From DAOUBP01 sp034432655 (GTDB lineage: Bacteria; Chloroflexota; Anaerolineae; CG2-30-64-16), in NCBI GenBank assembly GCA_034432655.1, contig DAOUBP010000066.1:1-49194 (forward strand): a DNA stretch of 49,194 nt. The letters are read 5' to 3'. The notes beneath the pieces are model-generated. The model ran no database searches. It was not told the origin of the DNA and was given only the letters and a program-made list of their open reading frames with translations. Both the position numbers and the translations under genes were made by a program. Of the stretch, positions 40,560-47,748 are shown one piece after another; the first letter of the stretch is position 1, and each line of letters opens with the position of its first letter.

Positions 40560-41423
40560 TTAGCTCCTTTGTCTGTTCAGCCAATCCACTATGTACGCCA
40601 AGACCTCCGCCTTTTCCGGCTCGTTGTGGGTCTCGTGATAGAAGCCTTCCCACAGCTTCAGCGTGCAGCGGCCGGCTGGCACTCGAGCGGCAAACTCCGC
40701 TGAAGCCTGCGCCGAAGTGAGGATGTCGGCTGTGCCGTGGACGAGCAATAGCGGCAGCGGGAACTCGGCCGCGTGTGCCAGTGCCCATTCTCCGGCCGCC
40801 AGCATCTCAATCGCCAGGCGGACCGAGATCTTGTTGTGCACCAGCGGATCGGCCGTGTAGGCGCGGATCACCTCCGGATCACGGGCCAGGCCGTCCAACG
40901 CCAGGCCGTTGGGCATCTGCAGGGCGGGATAGAGCCTGTTCATCACCCTGGCCAGGGCCACCTGCAACGGAGGAAGAGGTTTCGGCAAACGGATGGCCGG
41001 GCTGGTCGCAATGACACCGGAGACCCTGCGACTCCGCTCCGCGGCGCTCGGGGTAACCAGCCGGCGCAGCGCGTAGTTCAGCACCAGGTTGCCCCCCAGG
41101 CTATGGCCGTAAAGGAAACGCGGCAGGCCGGGGTAGCGCGCCGCGGCCTCGTCCAGCAGGCGGGCGATATCATCCATCAGAGCCTCGTAGGTCGGGGTGT
41201 GCCCGCGCTTCCCGCCCGATTTGCCGTGCCCGCGCAGATCGAACCCGAGCAGCGCATAGCCGGCCTCGTTCAACGCCGCAGCGACGTGGGCGTAGCGGCC
41301 GCTGTGTTCGCCCAGGCCATGCACCAGGCAGACCACGGCTTTGGGCTGAGATTCCGGTTCCCAGCCCTGAAAGTAGAATTCCAGGTGGTCAGGGGAGTGT
41401 TTGGTGAATTCGATGTGCGACAT
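40560..41423 (-). CDS. Alpha/beta hydrolase, monoglyceride lipase (PldB) family
   Basis: A 287-residue hydrolase. Oxyanion segment VHGLGEHSGRY (residues 34-44), FDLRGHGKS, nucleophile GHSLGGN with S108, an aspartate in HGTADILTS and a histidine in YHETHNEPEK form the usual triad. Family members hydrolyse monoacylglycerols or lysophospholipids. An unusual stretch VTPSAAERSRRVSG at residues 123-136 looks like translated repeat DNA. The ATG at 41423 has GAGGAG 8 bases upstream. Its stop is 2 bases before the YgfK start, so it is part of the operon although no role in purine breakdown is known. Confidence 0.88.
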   Translation of the reverse strand: MSHIEFTKHSPDHLEFYFQGWEPESQPKAVVCLVHGLGEHSGRYAHVAAALNEAGYALLGFDLRGHGKSGGKRGHTPTYEALMDDIARLLDEAAARYPGLPRFLYGHSLGGNLVLNYALRRLVTPSAAERSRRVSGVIATSPAIRLPKPLPPLQVALARVMNRLYPALQMPNGLALDGLARDPEVIRAYTADPLVHNKISVRLAIEMLAAGEWALAHAAEFPLPLLLVHGTADILTSAQASAEFAARVPAGRCTLKLWEGFYHETHNEPEKAEVLAYIVDWLNRQRS

Positions 41424-41437
41424 CGGACATCTCCTCA

Positions 41438-41504
41438 CTGGAAGCTGGCAGCCGGTGACTGGAGGCTGGATACTGGAAGCCGGTTGCCGACATCCAGCTT
41501 CCAG
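41438..41504. repeat. Inverted repeat of CTGGAAGCTGG units
   Basis: CTGGAAGCTGG (41438-41448) and CCAGCTTCCAG (41494-41504) are perfect complements; further CTGGA units lie between. It lies between the PLP-enzyme and hydrolase genes. Confidence 0.85.
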
Positions 41505-41518
41505 CCTCTCGCTTCTAG

Positions 41519-42979
41519 CTACAACAACCCTACCTTCGCGTTGAACTCCTCGATCAGCGCATCAATTTCGTCCACCTGCCCGTGCACGCCGGTCCAATAG
41601 TCCTTCTGATACCATTGGGCCTGGATCTCCTCGTAAGTCTTGCCCTGCTGTTCGACCCAGGTGTAGTACTTCAGGTTGTGGACGCGCTTGCGGGCCGGGT
41701 AGGTCAGCTCCTCGACGTAGTCGGTGCTGAGGCCCATGATGTACTGATGATAGGCTACCGCAGCGTCGTGTGCGGTGAAGGGGCCGCGCTCGGCGGTCAG
41801 CTCGGCCAGGCGCGAGCCGTACAGCTCCATCGAATCGGTCAACACAGTGACGATGACGTCCCCCTCGCCCCACTCGTACCACTTCGCCATCTTGATGGCC
41901 GAGGCGATGTTCGCCGCGCCGGAGATGCCGATCAGGTCCAACACATTCACCAGCGCCTCCGGGACGCCCATCTGCACCAGGTATTTCCTGCCCTCCGGCT
42001 CGTTGAACAGCCGGATCATCTGGATCGGCACCTCGTCGTCAATGGCCATCACCATGTCGGTGTTCTTGACGTTATGGATCCACGGCACGTGCTTATCGCC
42101 GATCCCCTCGATGCGGTGCGCGCCGAAGCCGTTCTGCAACAGCGTGGGGCACTGCAACGCCTCGGAGGCGGCCAGCTTGCTCTCGGGGAAGAGCTTCTTC
42201 AGATAATCGCCGGTGCCGATGGTGCCGGCCGAACCGGTGGTGAAGACCGAGCCGGCCAGCCGCTCGTCGGGCCGCAGCTCTTTGGCCAACACCTCTTCCA
42301 TGGCGTGGCCGGTGATGTCATAGTGCCACAGGTGGTTGCCGAACTCGTCGAACTGGTTGAAGATCACCAGGTCCTGGCCCGAACGGCGCAGCTCCCAGCA
42401 CTTGTCGAAGATCTCTTTGACGTTGCTCTCGGTGCCGGGGGTGGCGATCACCTCGCCGGCGATCTTGCTCAGCCACTCGAAGCGTTCCCGGCTCATCCCC
42501 TCGGGCAGGATGGCGATGGACTCGCACGCCAGCAACGCCGAATCGTAGGCGCCGCCGCGACAGTAGTTGCCGGTGGACGGCCAGACCGCCTTCTGGGTGG
42601 TGGGGTCGAACTGGCCGGTGACCAGCCGCGGCACCAGGCAGCCGAAGGCCGCGCCGACCTTGTGCGCGCCGGTGGGGAACCACTTGCCGACGAGCACGAT
42701 GATGCGCGCGTCCACGCCGGTCAGCGCCTTGGGCAGCTCCAGGTAGTTGACGCCGCCGAACCCGCCGCCGAACGGCACCGGCTCGTTGTGCCAGGTGATG
42801 CGGAACAGGTTGCGTGGGTTGACGTCCCACAGGCCGATGCCTTTCAGCTCGGCCTTGATCTTGTCCGGGATCAGGGCCGGATTGCGCTGCTGCGCGAAGG
42901 TCGGGATGATGATGTTGCGCTCGCGCGCGCGCTTCACGGCGCGTTCGAGACGGTCGGGGTAGATGGTGAGGTCTATCAT
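41519..42979 (-). CDS. Fold-type II PLP-dependent enzyme (cysteine synthase/ammonia-lyase like)
   Basis: A 486-residue enzyme of the tryptophan-synthase-beta fold. The Schiff-base lysine is K107 in FPTGAHKVGAAFG; STGNYCRGGAYDS (about residues 135-147) and the phosphate loop GSAGTIGTGDYL are clear. The C-terminal 90 residues are a helical extension (YPARKRVHNLKYYTWVEQ). It is not an ordinary cysteine synthase and not a clear YgeX. By position in the cluster it may eliminate ammonia from a diamino or hydroxyamino acid intermediate such as 2,3-diaminopropionate; this is inference. The ATG has AAAGGA 7 bases upstream, and octamer repeats lie just beyond. Confidence 0.8.
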   Translation of the reverse strand: MIDLTIYPDRLERAVKRARERNIIIPTFAQQRNPALIPDKIKAELKGIGLWDVNPRNLFRITWHNEPVPFGGGFGGVNYLELPKALTGVDARIIVLVGKWFPTGAHKVGAAFGCLVPRLVTGQFDPTTQKAVWPSTGNYCRGGAYDSALLACESIAILPEGMSRERFEWLSKIAGEVIATPGTESNVKEIFDKCWELRRSGQDLVIFNQFDEFGNHLWHYDITGHAMEEVLAKELRPDERLAGSVFTTGSAGTIGTGDYLKKLFPESKLAASEALQCPTLLQNGFGAHRIEGIGDKHVPWIHNVKNTDMVMAIDDEVPIQMIRLFNEPEGRKYLVQMGVPEALVNVLDLIGISGAANIASAIKMAKWYEWGEGDVIVTVLTDSMELYGSRLAELTAERGPFTAHDAAVAYHQYIMGLSTDYVEELTYPARKRVHNLKYYTWVEQQGKTYEEIQAQWYQKDYWTGVHGQVDEIDALIEEFNAKVGLL

Positions 42980-43007
42980 GGGTAGTCCTTTGGTCTTGTA
43001 GTTCAGT

Positions 43008-43129
43008 AGTCTGGTAGTCAGTAGTCTGGTAGTCTGGTAGTCTGGTAGTCTGGTAGTCTGGTGGATAAGTCCATTCTGACGACAGATTACACACCTATAA
43101 GACTATGCGACTACGCGACCACGCGACCA
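43008..43129. repeat. Inverted octamer arrays (TAGTCTGG / GACTACGC)
   Basis: About seven tandem TAGTCTGG units (43008-43062) are followed by GACTATGC, GACTACGC and GACCACGC units (43102-43129). The second arm encodes the last residues of the threonine-synthase-like protein. Confidence 0.9.
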
Positions 43130-44399
43130 ATGCTTGCTTTACGTCCGCCAGATCCTTGTCCACCACCAGCGGCTCGCCCACGCTCTTGCGGGCCGAGGCG
43201 ATGTCCTTCAGGCCGTTGCCAGTGGCGAGGACGACGATGTGTTCGTCAGGATGCACCAGGCCCATCTCGGCGGCCTTGACCAGCCCGGCGTAGGCCGCGG
43301 CGCCGGCCGGCTCGGCGAAGACGCCGCTGCCGCGCGCCAGGGCCGGGATGGCGGCCAGGATCTCCTCGTCGGTGACCTTGATGTAGGCGCCGCCGGTCTC
43401 GCGCACGGCCGCCAGCGCCTTGATGCGATCGGCCGGCAGGCCGGCCGAGATGCTGTCGGCGATGGTGTGCGCCTCGATGGGCTTCATCTCCAGCGCGCTG
43501 ATGCCGGCCCGCCACGCGTCGTACAGGGCGGCCGAGCCCGCGGCCTGCACGCCCATGATCTTTGGCATCTTCTCGATCCAACCCAGGGCCAACAGGTCCT
43601 TCAGCCCCTTGTGCACGCCGCCGATGATGCAGCCGTCGCCGACGGAGACGAAGATGCGGTCGGGCGCCACCCACCGCCGTAGAGACGTTGCATGCAACGT
43701 CTCTACCTGCGCGGTCAACTGTTCGCACACCTCGTACACGACGGTCTTCTTGCCCTCGCTCATGTACGGGTTGTAGCCGGTGTTGCGGTTGAACCAGCCG
43801 AATTCTTTGGCGGCCTGCGCGCACAGCTCGAAGGCGTCGTCGTAGGTGCCGCGCACCAGGATGACGGTGCTGCCGTAGACCAGCAGTTGGGCGATCTTGG
43901 CCGGCGGCGCGGATTCGGGCACGAAGATCACGTTCTTCTGGCCCACGCTGGCGCAGAGCGCCGACAGCGCGGCCCCGGCATTGCCCGTGCTGGCGGTGGT
44001 GATGATCTCGGCGCCCCACTCGCGGGCCTTGACCACCGCGATCGCGCTGGCCCGATCCTTGAGGGACGCGCTGGGCTGACGCCCCTCGTCCTTGACCCAG
44101 ACGTGCTTCAATCCCAGGCCGGCCGCCAGCCGATCGGCCCGGTAGAGCGGCGTCCCCCCGACCGTCAGCGGCGGCACCGGGCCCTCGGGCTCCACCGGCA
44201 ACAGCGGCTTGTAGCGCCAGATGGTCTGGTCGCGATTCGCGGCCAGGGTCGCCGGGCTGATCCGCCGGCCGATCCGCTCGTAGTCGTATCGCACGTCCAC
44301 GATGCCATCGTCGCCGTGCTTCGGGCAGACATACTGGATCTCATCCGGCCGGTACTCCGCGCCGCAGATGAGGCATTTGAGGGATGTGACGTGATCCAC
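43095..44399 (-). CDS. Threonine-synthase-like PLP enzyme with zinc ribbon
   Basis: A 434-residue fold-type II PLP enzyme. An N-terminal zinc ribbon (C9-x2-C12 ... C25) precedes the catalytic domain with the PLP lysine K114 in SASLKDRASA, the TASTGNAGAALSAL loop and GDGCIIGGVHKG. It resembles threonine synthase but sits in a catabolic cluster without threonine genes, so a lyase role on a purine-derived amino acid is possible. Residues about 231-240 (VETLHATSLR) are a translated palindrome repeat. The start is GTG at 44399, directly after the TAG of the upstream HicB-DinB gene, with GGGAGGAG 8 bases upstream. The last residues (WSRSRIVL) are encoded by an octamer repeat. Confidence 0.88.
   Translation of the reverse strand: MDHVTSLKCLICGAEYRPDEIQYVCPKHGDDGIVDVRYDYERIGRRISPATLAANRDQTIWRYKPLLPVEPEGPVPPLTVGGTPLYRADRLAAGLGLKHVWVKDEGRQPSASLKDRASAIAVVKAREWGAEIITTASTGNAGAALSALCASVGQKNVIFVPESAPPAKIAQLLVYGSTVILVRGTYDDAFELCAQAAKEFGWFNRNTGYNPYMSEGKKTVVYEVCEQLTAQVETLHATSLRRWVAPDRIFVSVGDGCIIGGVHKGLKDLLALGWIEKMPKIMGVQAAGSAALYDAWRAGISALEMKPIEAHTIADSISAGLPADRIKALAAVRETGGAYIKVTDEEILAAIPALARGSGVFAEPAGAAAYAGLVKAAEMGLVHPDEHIVVLATGNGLKDIASARKSVGEPLVVDKDLADVKQALVAWSRSRIVL
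43679..43706. repeat. Perfect 28-bp palindrome, in frame in the threonine-synthase-like gene
   Basis: Half-site GTAGAGACGTTGCA followed by its exact complement. Identical to 22526-22553. Confidence 0.97.
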
Positions 44400-45065
44400 C
44401 TACAACTCCTCCCGCCGATACCGCTCCGCGATCTCCCGGATCTGCGCCAGGTGCTCGCGCTCGTGCTCCAGCGCGCGGCGAGCAACCTTGCGCGGGGTCC
44501 ACTCCTCGCCGTAGTGCTCGGTGACCTGGCCGCGATCGGTGTCGCTCAGGCTGCGCAGGCTGTCGGTCAACAGCTTGCGGGTGGCGGCCAGTCGCTCGAT
44601 CACATCGGTTGGCCATTTTTTGAGGCGCTGCACGTACCACCAGTCGGCGTTGGCGATGTGATTCAGGATCTCACGGATGGAGTAGATGTTGGGATTGGGC
44701 TTCCAGTCCAGCGCGCCGGGAGGCAGCTTCGCTACGGTCTCCAGCAGCTCGTCCCGGCTGACCTCCATCCACTGCACGAGTTGTTCGGTCTCGTTGGGCA
44801 TCAGCGGGTTGTAGTCGGAGGGGAACGTAGACCCGGCGCATTCGTGCACTTCGAGCTCGAATTTCTCCGTCTCGCGCGGCAGGCCGCTGACCCCGGCATG
44901 AATCAGAAGCGCCAGATAAGCGCGCAACGTCTCCTCACAACGCGCTACCGCCTCCTTCTTGGTCAGCCCCCGTCCCACACAGCCAGGGATGGCAGGAATA
45001 TGCGCCAGATAACCGCCCTCCTTGAGGGTTTCGTCATCGCACTCGACGTAGACGACGTATTTCAT
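44400..45065 (-). CDS. HicB-like and DinB-like domain fusion
   Basis: A 221-residue protein. Residues 1-65 (VVYVECDDETLKEGGYLAHI then PAIPGCVGRGLTKKEAV) are a HicB-type partial RNase H fold, normally an antitoxin. Residues about 85-221 are a DinB/YfiT four-helix domain with SIREILNHIANADWWYVQRL and HEREHLAQIREI, whose histidines normally bind a metal. Such DinB proteins include thiol-dependent transferases. No HicA toxin is adjacent. Role in this operon is unknown; HicB may only be a sensing or oligomer domain. The ATG at 45065 has AAGGAGG about 9 bases upstream, and the stop abuts the GTG of the next gene. Confidence 0.82.
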   Translation of the reverse strand: MKYVVYVECDDETLKEGGYLAHIPAIPGCVGRGLTKKEAVARCEETLRAYLALLIHAGVSGLPRETEKFELEVHECAGSTFPSDYNPLMPNETEQLVQWMEVSRDELLETVAKLPPGALDWKPNPNIYSIREILNHIANADWWYVQRLKKWPTDVIERLAATRKLLTDSLRSLSDTDRGQVTEHYGEEWTPRKVARRALEHEREHLAQIREIAERYRREEL

Positions 45066-45092
45066 GGCAGCGCCTCCTTCATCGGGTATCGG

Positions 45093-45131
45093 CAGGTATT
45101 GGGTATTCGAGTACCTGATACCCAATACCTG
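45093..45131. repeat. Perfect 14-bp-stem inverted repeat between arcC and hicB-dinB
   Basis: CAGGTATTGGGTAT (45093-45106) pairs with ATACCCAATACCTG (45118-45131). Units of GGTATTG repeat around it. Confidence 0.92.
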
Positions 45132-45142
45132 ATCGCTAATCC

Positions 45143-46099
45143 CTAATCGTGCACAATCCATGTGCCTGTTTTGCCGTCCAGGGCATCTACGATGTGTTGG
45201 GGATCGGTGATCAACCCCTTGCCGTTGGGATTGGCCTCCAGGAAGGCGATCATGGCCTCGATCTTGGGGCCCATGCTGCCCGCCAGGAAGTGGCCCTCGG
45301 CATAGTACTTCTTGGCCTCGCTCAGGGTGATCTTGTCCAGCCACTGCTGGTTCGGCTTGTTGAAGTTGATGGCCACCTTCTCGACCGCAGTGGAGATCAG
45401 GAAGAGGTCCACCTTGAGATCGGCGGCCAGGAGCGCGCTGGCGCGATCTTTGTCAATGACCGCGAAGACGCCGTGCAGCATGCCCTGTTCGTCTCGGATC
45501 ACGGGGATGCCGCCGCCGCCGACGCCCACCACGATGAAGCCGGCATCCACCAGGGTCTTGATGGCATCGCGCTCGATGATCTCCAACGGGATCGGGGAGG
45601 CGATCATCCGCCGCCAGCCGCGGCCGGCGTCCTCGCGCACCGTCCAGCCCTCGGCCGCGAACTTCTCGGCGTTTTCCTTGGTGGTGAAGCCGCCGATGCC
45701 CTTGGTGGGGTTCTTGAAGCCCGGATCGTTCCGGTCCACCAGCACCTGGGTGACCACGGCTGCGGTCAAGCGCTTGATGCCCCGCCTGGTGAACTCGTTG
45801 TCCAGCGCGCGCGAGATCATGTAGCCGATGGAACCCTGCGTGTCCGCACCGATGACATCCAGCGGGGTGGTGTGCACCTCGTGCGCGGCCAGCTCGTTGC
45901 GCCGGAGGATGAAGCCGACCTGCGGGCCGTTGCCGTGCGTGATGATCACGTTCCAGCCGCGCTCGATCATGTCTGCGATGTGTCTGCAGGTCTCCTCCAC
46001 AGCTTTGATCTGCGAAGCGACATCCTCGTGTTGTTTATCAATGATCAGCGAATTGCCGCCGACAGCGACGACGGCAGTACGGGGGGAGTGTGTGGTCAT
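45143..46099 (-). CDS. arcC: Carbamate kinase
   Basis: A 318-residue amino acid kinase that makes ATP from carbamoyl phosphate and ADP in catabolic settings. Motifs seen: VAVGGNSL, THGNGPQVG (about residues 54-62), VGVGGGGIPV, and the C-terminal AGSMGPKIEAMI. Length is normal. GGAG lies about 7 bases before the ATG. It follows the YgeW-type carbamoyltransferase by 10 bases, the usual pairing for ATP formation from a carbamoylated product. The E. coli counterpart in the purine cluster is YqeA. Confidence 0.95.
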   Translation of the reverse strand: MTTHSPRTAVVAVGGNSLIIDKQHEDVASQIKAVEETCRHIADMIERGWNVIITHGNGPQVGFILRRNELAAHEVHTTPLDVIGADTQGSIGYMISRALDNEFTRRGIKRLTAAVVTQVLVDRNDPGFKNPTKGIGGFTTKENAEKFAAEGWTVREDAGRGWRRMIASPIPLEIIERDAIKTLVDAGFIVVGVGGGGIPVIRDEQGMLHGVFAVIDKDRASALLAADLKVDLFLISTAVEKVAINFNKPNQQWLDKITLSEAKKYYAEGHFLAGSMGPKIEAMIAFLEANPNGKGLITDPQHIVDALDGKTGTWIVHD

Positions 46100-46109
46100 T
46101 GTGTCGCTC

Positions 46110-47087
46110 CTACATCGTCAACGCCATCACGGCCTTCTGCACGTGCAGCCGGTTCTCGGCCTCGTCGTAAACCACCGATTGCGGGCCGTCCATGACGCCA
46201 TCGGTCACCTCGATATTGCGGTCGGCCGGCAGGGGGTGCATGTAGATGGCGTCGGGCTTCGCCAGCGCCATGCGCCGTTCGTCGGTGATCCAGCTCGCGT
46301 ACTTCTTGATGATGCGTGCACCTTCCTCGGCGTCAGGGGTGTGGACCATGGCGCCCCACGACTTGGCGTAGATGATGTCCGCGTCCTTGAACGCCTCGTC
46401 CATGTCGTCCACCACCTCGAAGCCGACCCCGTATTTGCGCGCCTGCTCGCGCGCCATGTCCATGATCTCCGGCATCAGGCGGAACTCGGGCGGGTGCGCC
46501 AGCACCACGTCCATGCCGAAGCGCGGCATTTGCAGCACCAGCGACTGCGGCACCGACATGGGCTTCTGGTACGAGGCCGCGTAGGCCCAGGAGACGACCA
46601 TCTTCTTGCGGCGCAGATCGCGGCCCTTCTTTTCGACGATGGTCATCAGGTCGGCCAGGCACTGGAACGGATGGTAGATGTCGCACTGCATGTTGAGGAC
46701 GGGCACGCGCGAGGCCTTGGCGACATCGTTGATGTAGCGGTTGCCCACGCCCCAATCCACGTGGCGGATGGCGATGCCGTCGAAGTAGCGGCCAAAGATC
46801 TCGCCGATCTCCTTGGGGGTGTCGCCGTGGGCGATCTGCGTGGTGCGGCTCTCGATGAACGCCGCGTGGCCGCCGAGCTGAGCCATGCCGGCCTCGAACG
46901 AGCCGCGGGTGCGGGTGCTGCTGAAGAAGAAGAGCATCGCCAGCACCTTGTCGCGCAACAGCGGATGCGGTTCGCCCAGCGCGCGCTTGCGCTTCAGATC
47001 GAACGCCACATCCAGGACCGTTTCGACCTCTTCCTTGCTGAAGTCGAGGTCGCCGATGAAATCACGACCGTGAAGGTAAGTCTGCAT
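46110..47087 (-). CDS. ygeW: YgeW-type knotted carbamoyltransferase
   Basis: A 325-residue transcarbamylase. The carbamoyl-phosphate motif SSTRTR is at residues 56-61; TTQIAHGDT, MQCDIYHPFQCLADL, SWAYAASYQKPMSVPQ and YMHPLPAD match E. coli YgeW, which has IAHGET, QCDIDHPTQSMADL and WAYSPSYGKPLSVPQ. It is shorter than YgeW (396). It would release carbamoyl phosphate from a ureido compound produced by ring opening. The DNA just before the ATG is octamer repeat, with no ribosome site; translation may depend on coupling or a leaderless message. Confidence 0.9.
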   Translation of the reverse strand: MQTYLHGRDFIGDLDFSKEEVETVLDVAFDLKRKRALGEPHPLLRDKVLAMLFFFSSTRTRGSFEAGMAQLGGHAAFIESRTTQIAHGDTPKEIGEIFGRYFDGIAIRHVDWGVGNRYINDVAKASRVPVLNMQCDIYHPFQCLADLMTIVEKKGRDLRRKKMVVSWAYAASYQKPMSVPQSLVLQMPRFGMDVVLAHPPEFRLMPEIMDMAREQARKYGVGFEVVDDMDEAFKDADIIYAKSWGAMVHTPDAEEGARIIKKYASWITDERRMALAKPDAIYMHPLPADRNIEVTDGVMDGPQSVVYDEAENRLHVQKAVMALTM

Positions 47088-47304
47088 AGTCTGGTAGTCT
47101 CCTGGTCTGATGGTCTGATGGTCTGATAGTCTGATAGTCTGATAGTCTGATAGTCTGATAGTCTCCTGGTCTGATGGTCTGATAGTCTCCTGGTCTGATA
47201 GTCGGGTAGTCTTGAACTACTCGACTACTCGACTACTCGACCACTCGACTACTCGACCACTCGACTACTCGACTACTCGACTACCCGACTACCCGACTAC
47301 CCAA
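47088..47304. repeat. 217-bp inverted octamer arrays before ygeW
   Basis: Tandem TAGTCTGA/TGGTCTGA units (about 47088-47215) are followed by eleven or so ACTACTCG/ACCACTCG units (about 47217-47290). The arms are complementary in sense and fill the whole gap between two genes. Confidence 0.92.
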
Positions 47305-47691
47305 TTATTGGACTATTGGCTTACTTGATTTCGATTGTCGCAAGTAACCGATCATGCCATTGATGAGCCGCTTGGTCTCAGTGGCCAATTCGTGGGCCTG
47401 TTGGCGCTCTGGCTCAGTGATGTACTTGCGATCAACAGCCAGGTACAGCTGTGATTGCACCTCACTTGCCGAACGCCGAGCGATTTTCAAGAAACGGATG
47501 AATTCCAAGTCAGTTCCTGAGTCGAATCCCTCAGCGATATTGTGCATCGTGGAGCCGGCAGCGTCACGCACCTGGTCGCGTAATCGGAAGTCTTTGGCGA
47601 AAACAGCACGGTCAGTCAGGTCATAGATGCGATTCGTCAGTTGGCGAGCCTTCTGCCAACACTGCAAATCCTCGAATCTCTGGATCTTCAT
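47305..47691 (-). CDS. Four-helix-bundle protein (23S rRNA intervening-sequence type)
   Basis: A 128-residue helical protein starting MKIQRFEDLQCWQKARQLTN, with LRDQVRDAAGSTMHNIAEGF and FIRFLKIARRSASEVQSQL: the S23/IVP family first seen in rRNA intervening sequences and now known in many genomes near repeats. Function is unknown. It stands inside the catabolic operon with octamer arrays on both sides (47088-47304 and 47721-47756), which suggests that it arrived together with them. The ATG at 47691 matches the family start; GGGAG lies 9 bases upstream. Confidence 0.9.
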   Translation of the reverse strand: MKIQRFEDLQCWQKARQLTNRIYDLTDRAVFAKDFRLRDQVRDAAGSTMHNIAEGFDSGTDLEFIRFLKIARRSASEVQSQLYLAVDRKYITEPERQQAHELATETKRLINGMIGYLRQSKSSKPIVQ

Positions 47692-47748
47692 CGGAGGCAA
47701 CTCCCATTCAGACCGACCGCAAGACTATCCGACTACCTGACTATGCGA

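Noticed and set aside
41582..42985. A 467-codon plus-strand frame opposite the PLP enzyme
   Set aside because: Antisense shadow; the minus-strand protein has intact PLP-binding motifs and a ribosome site.
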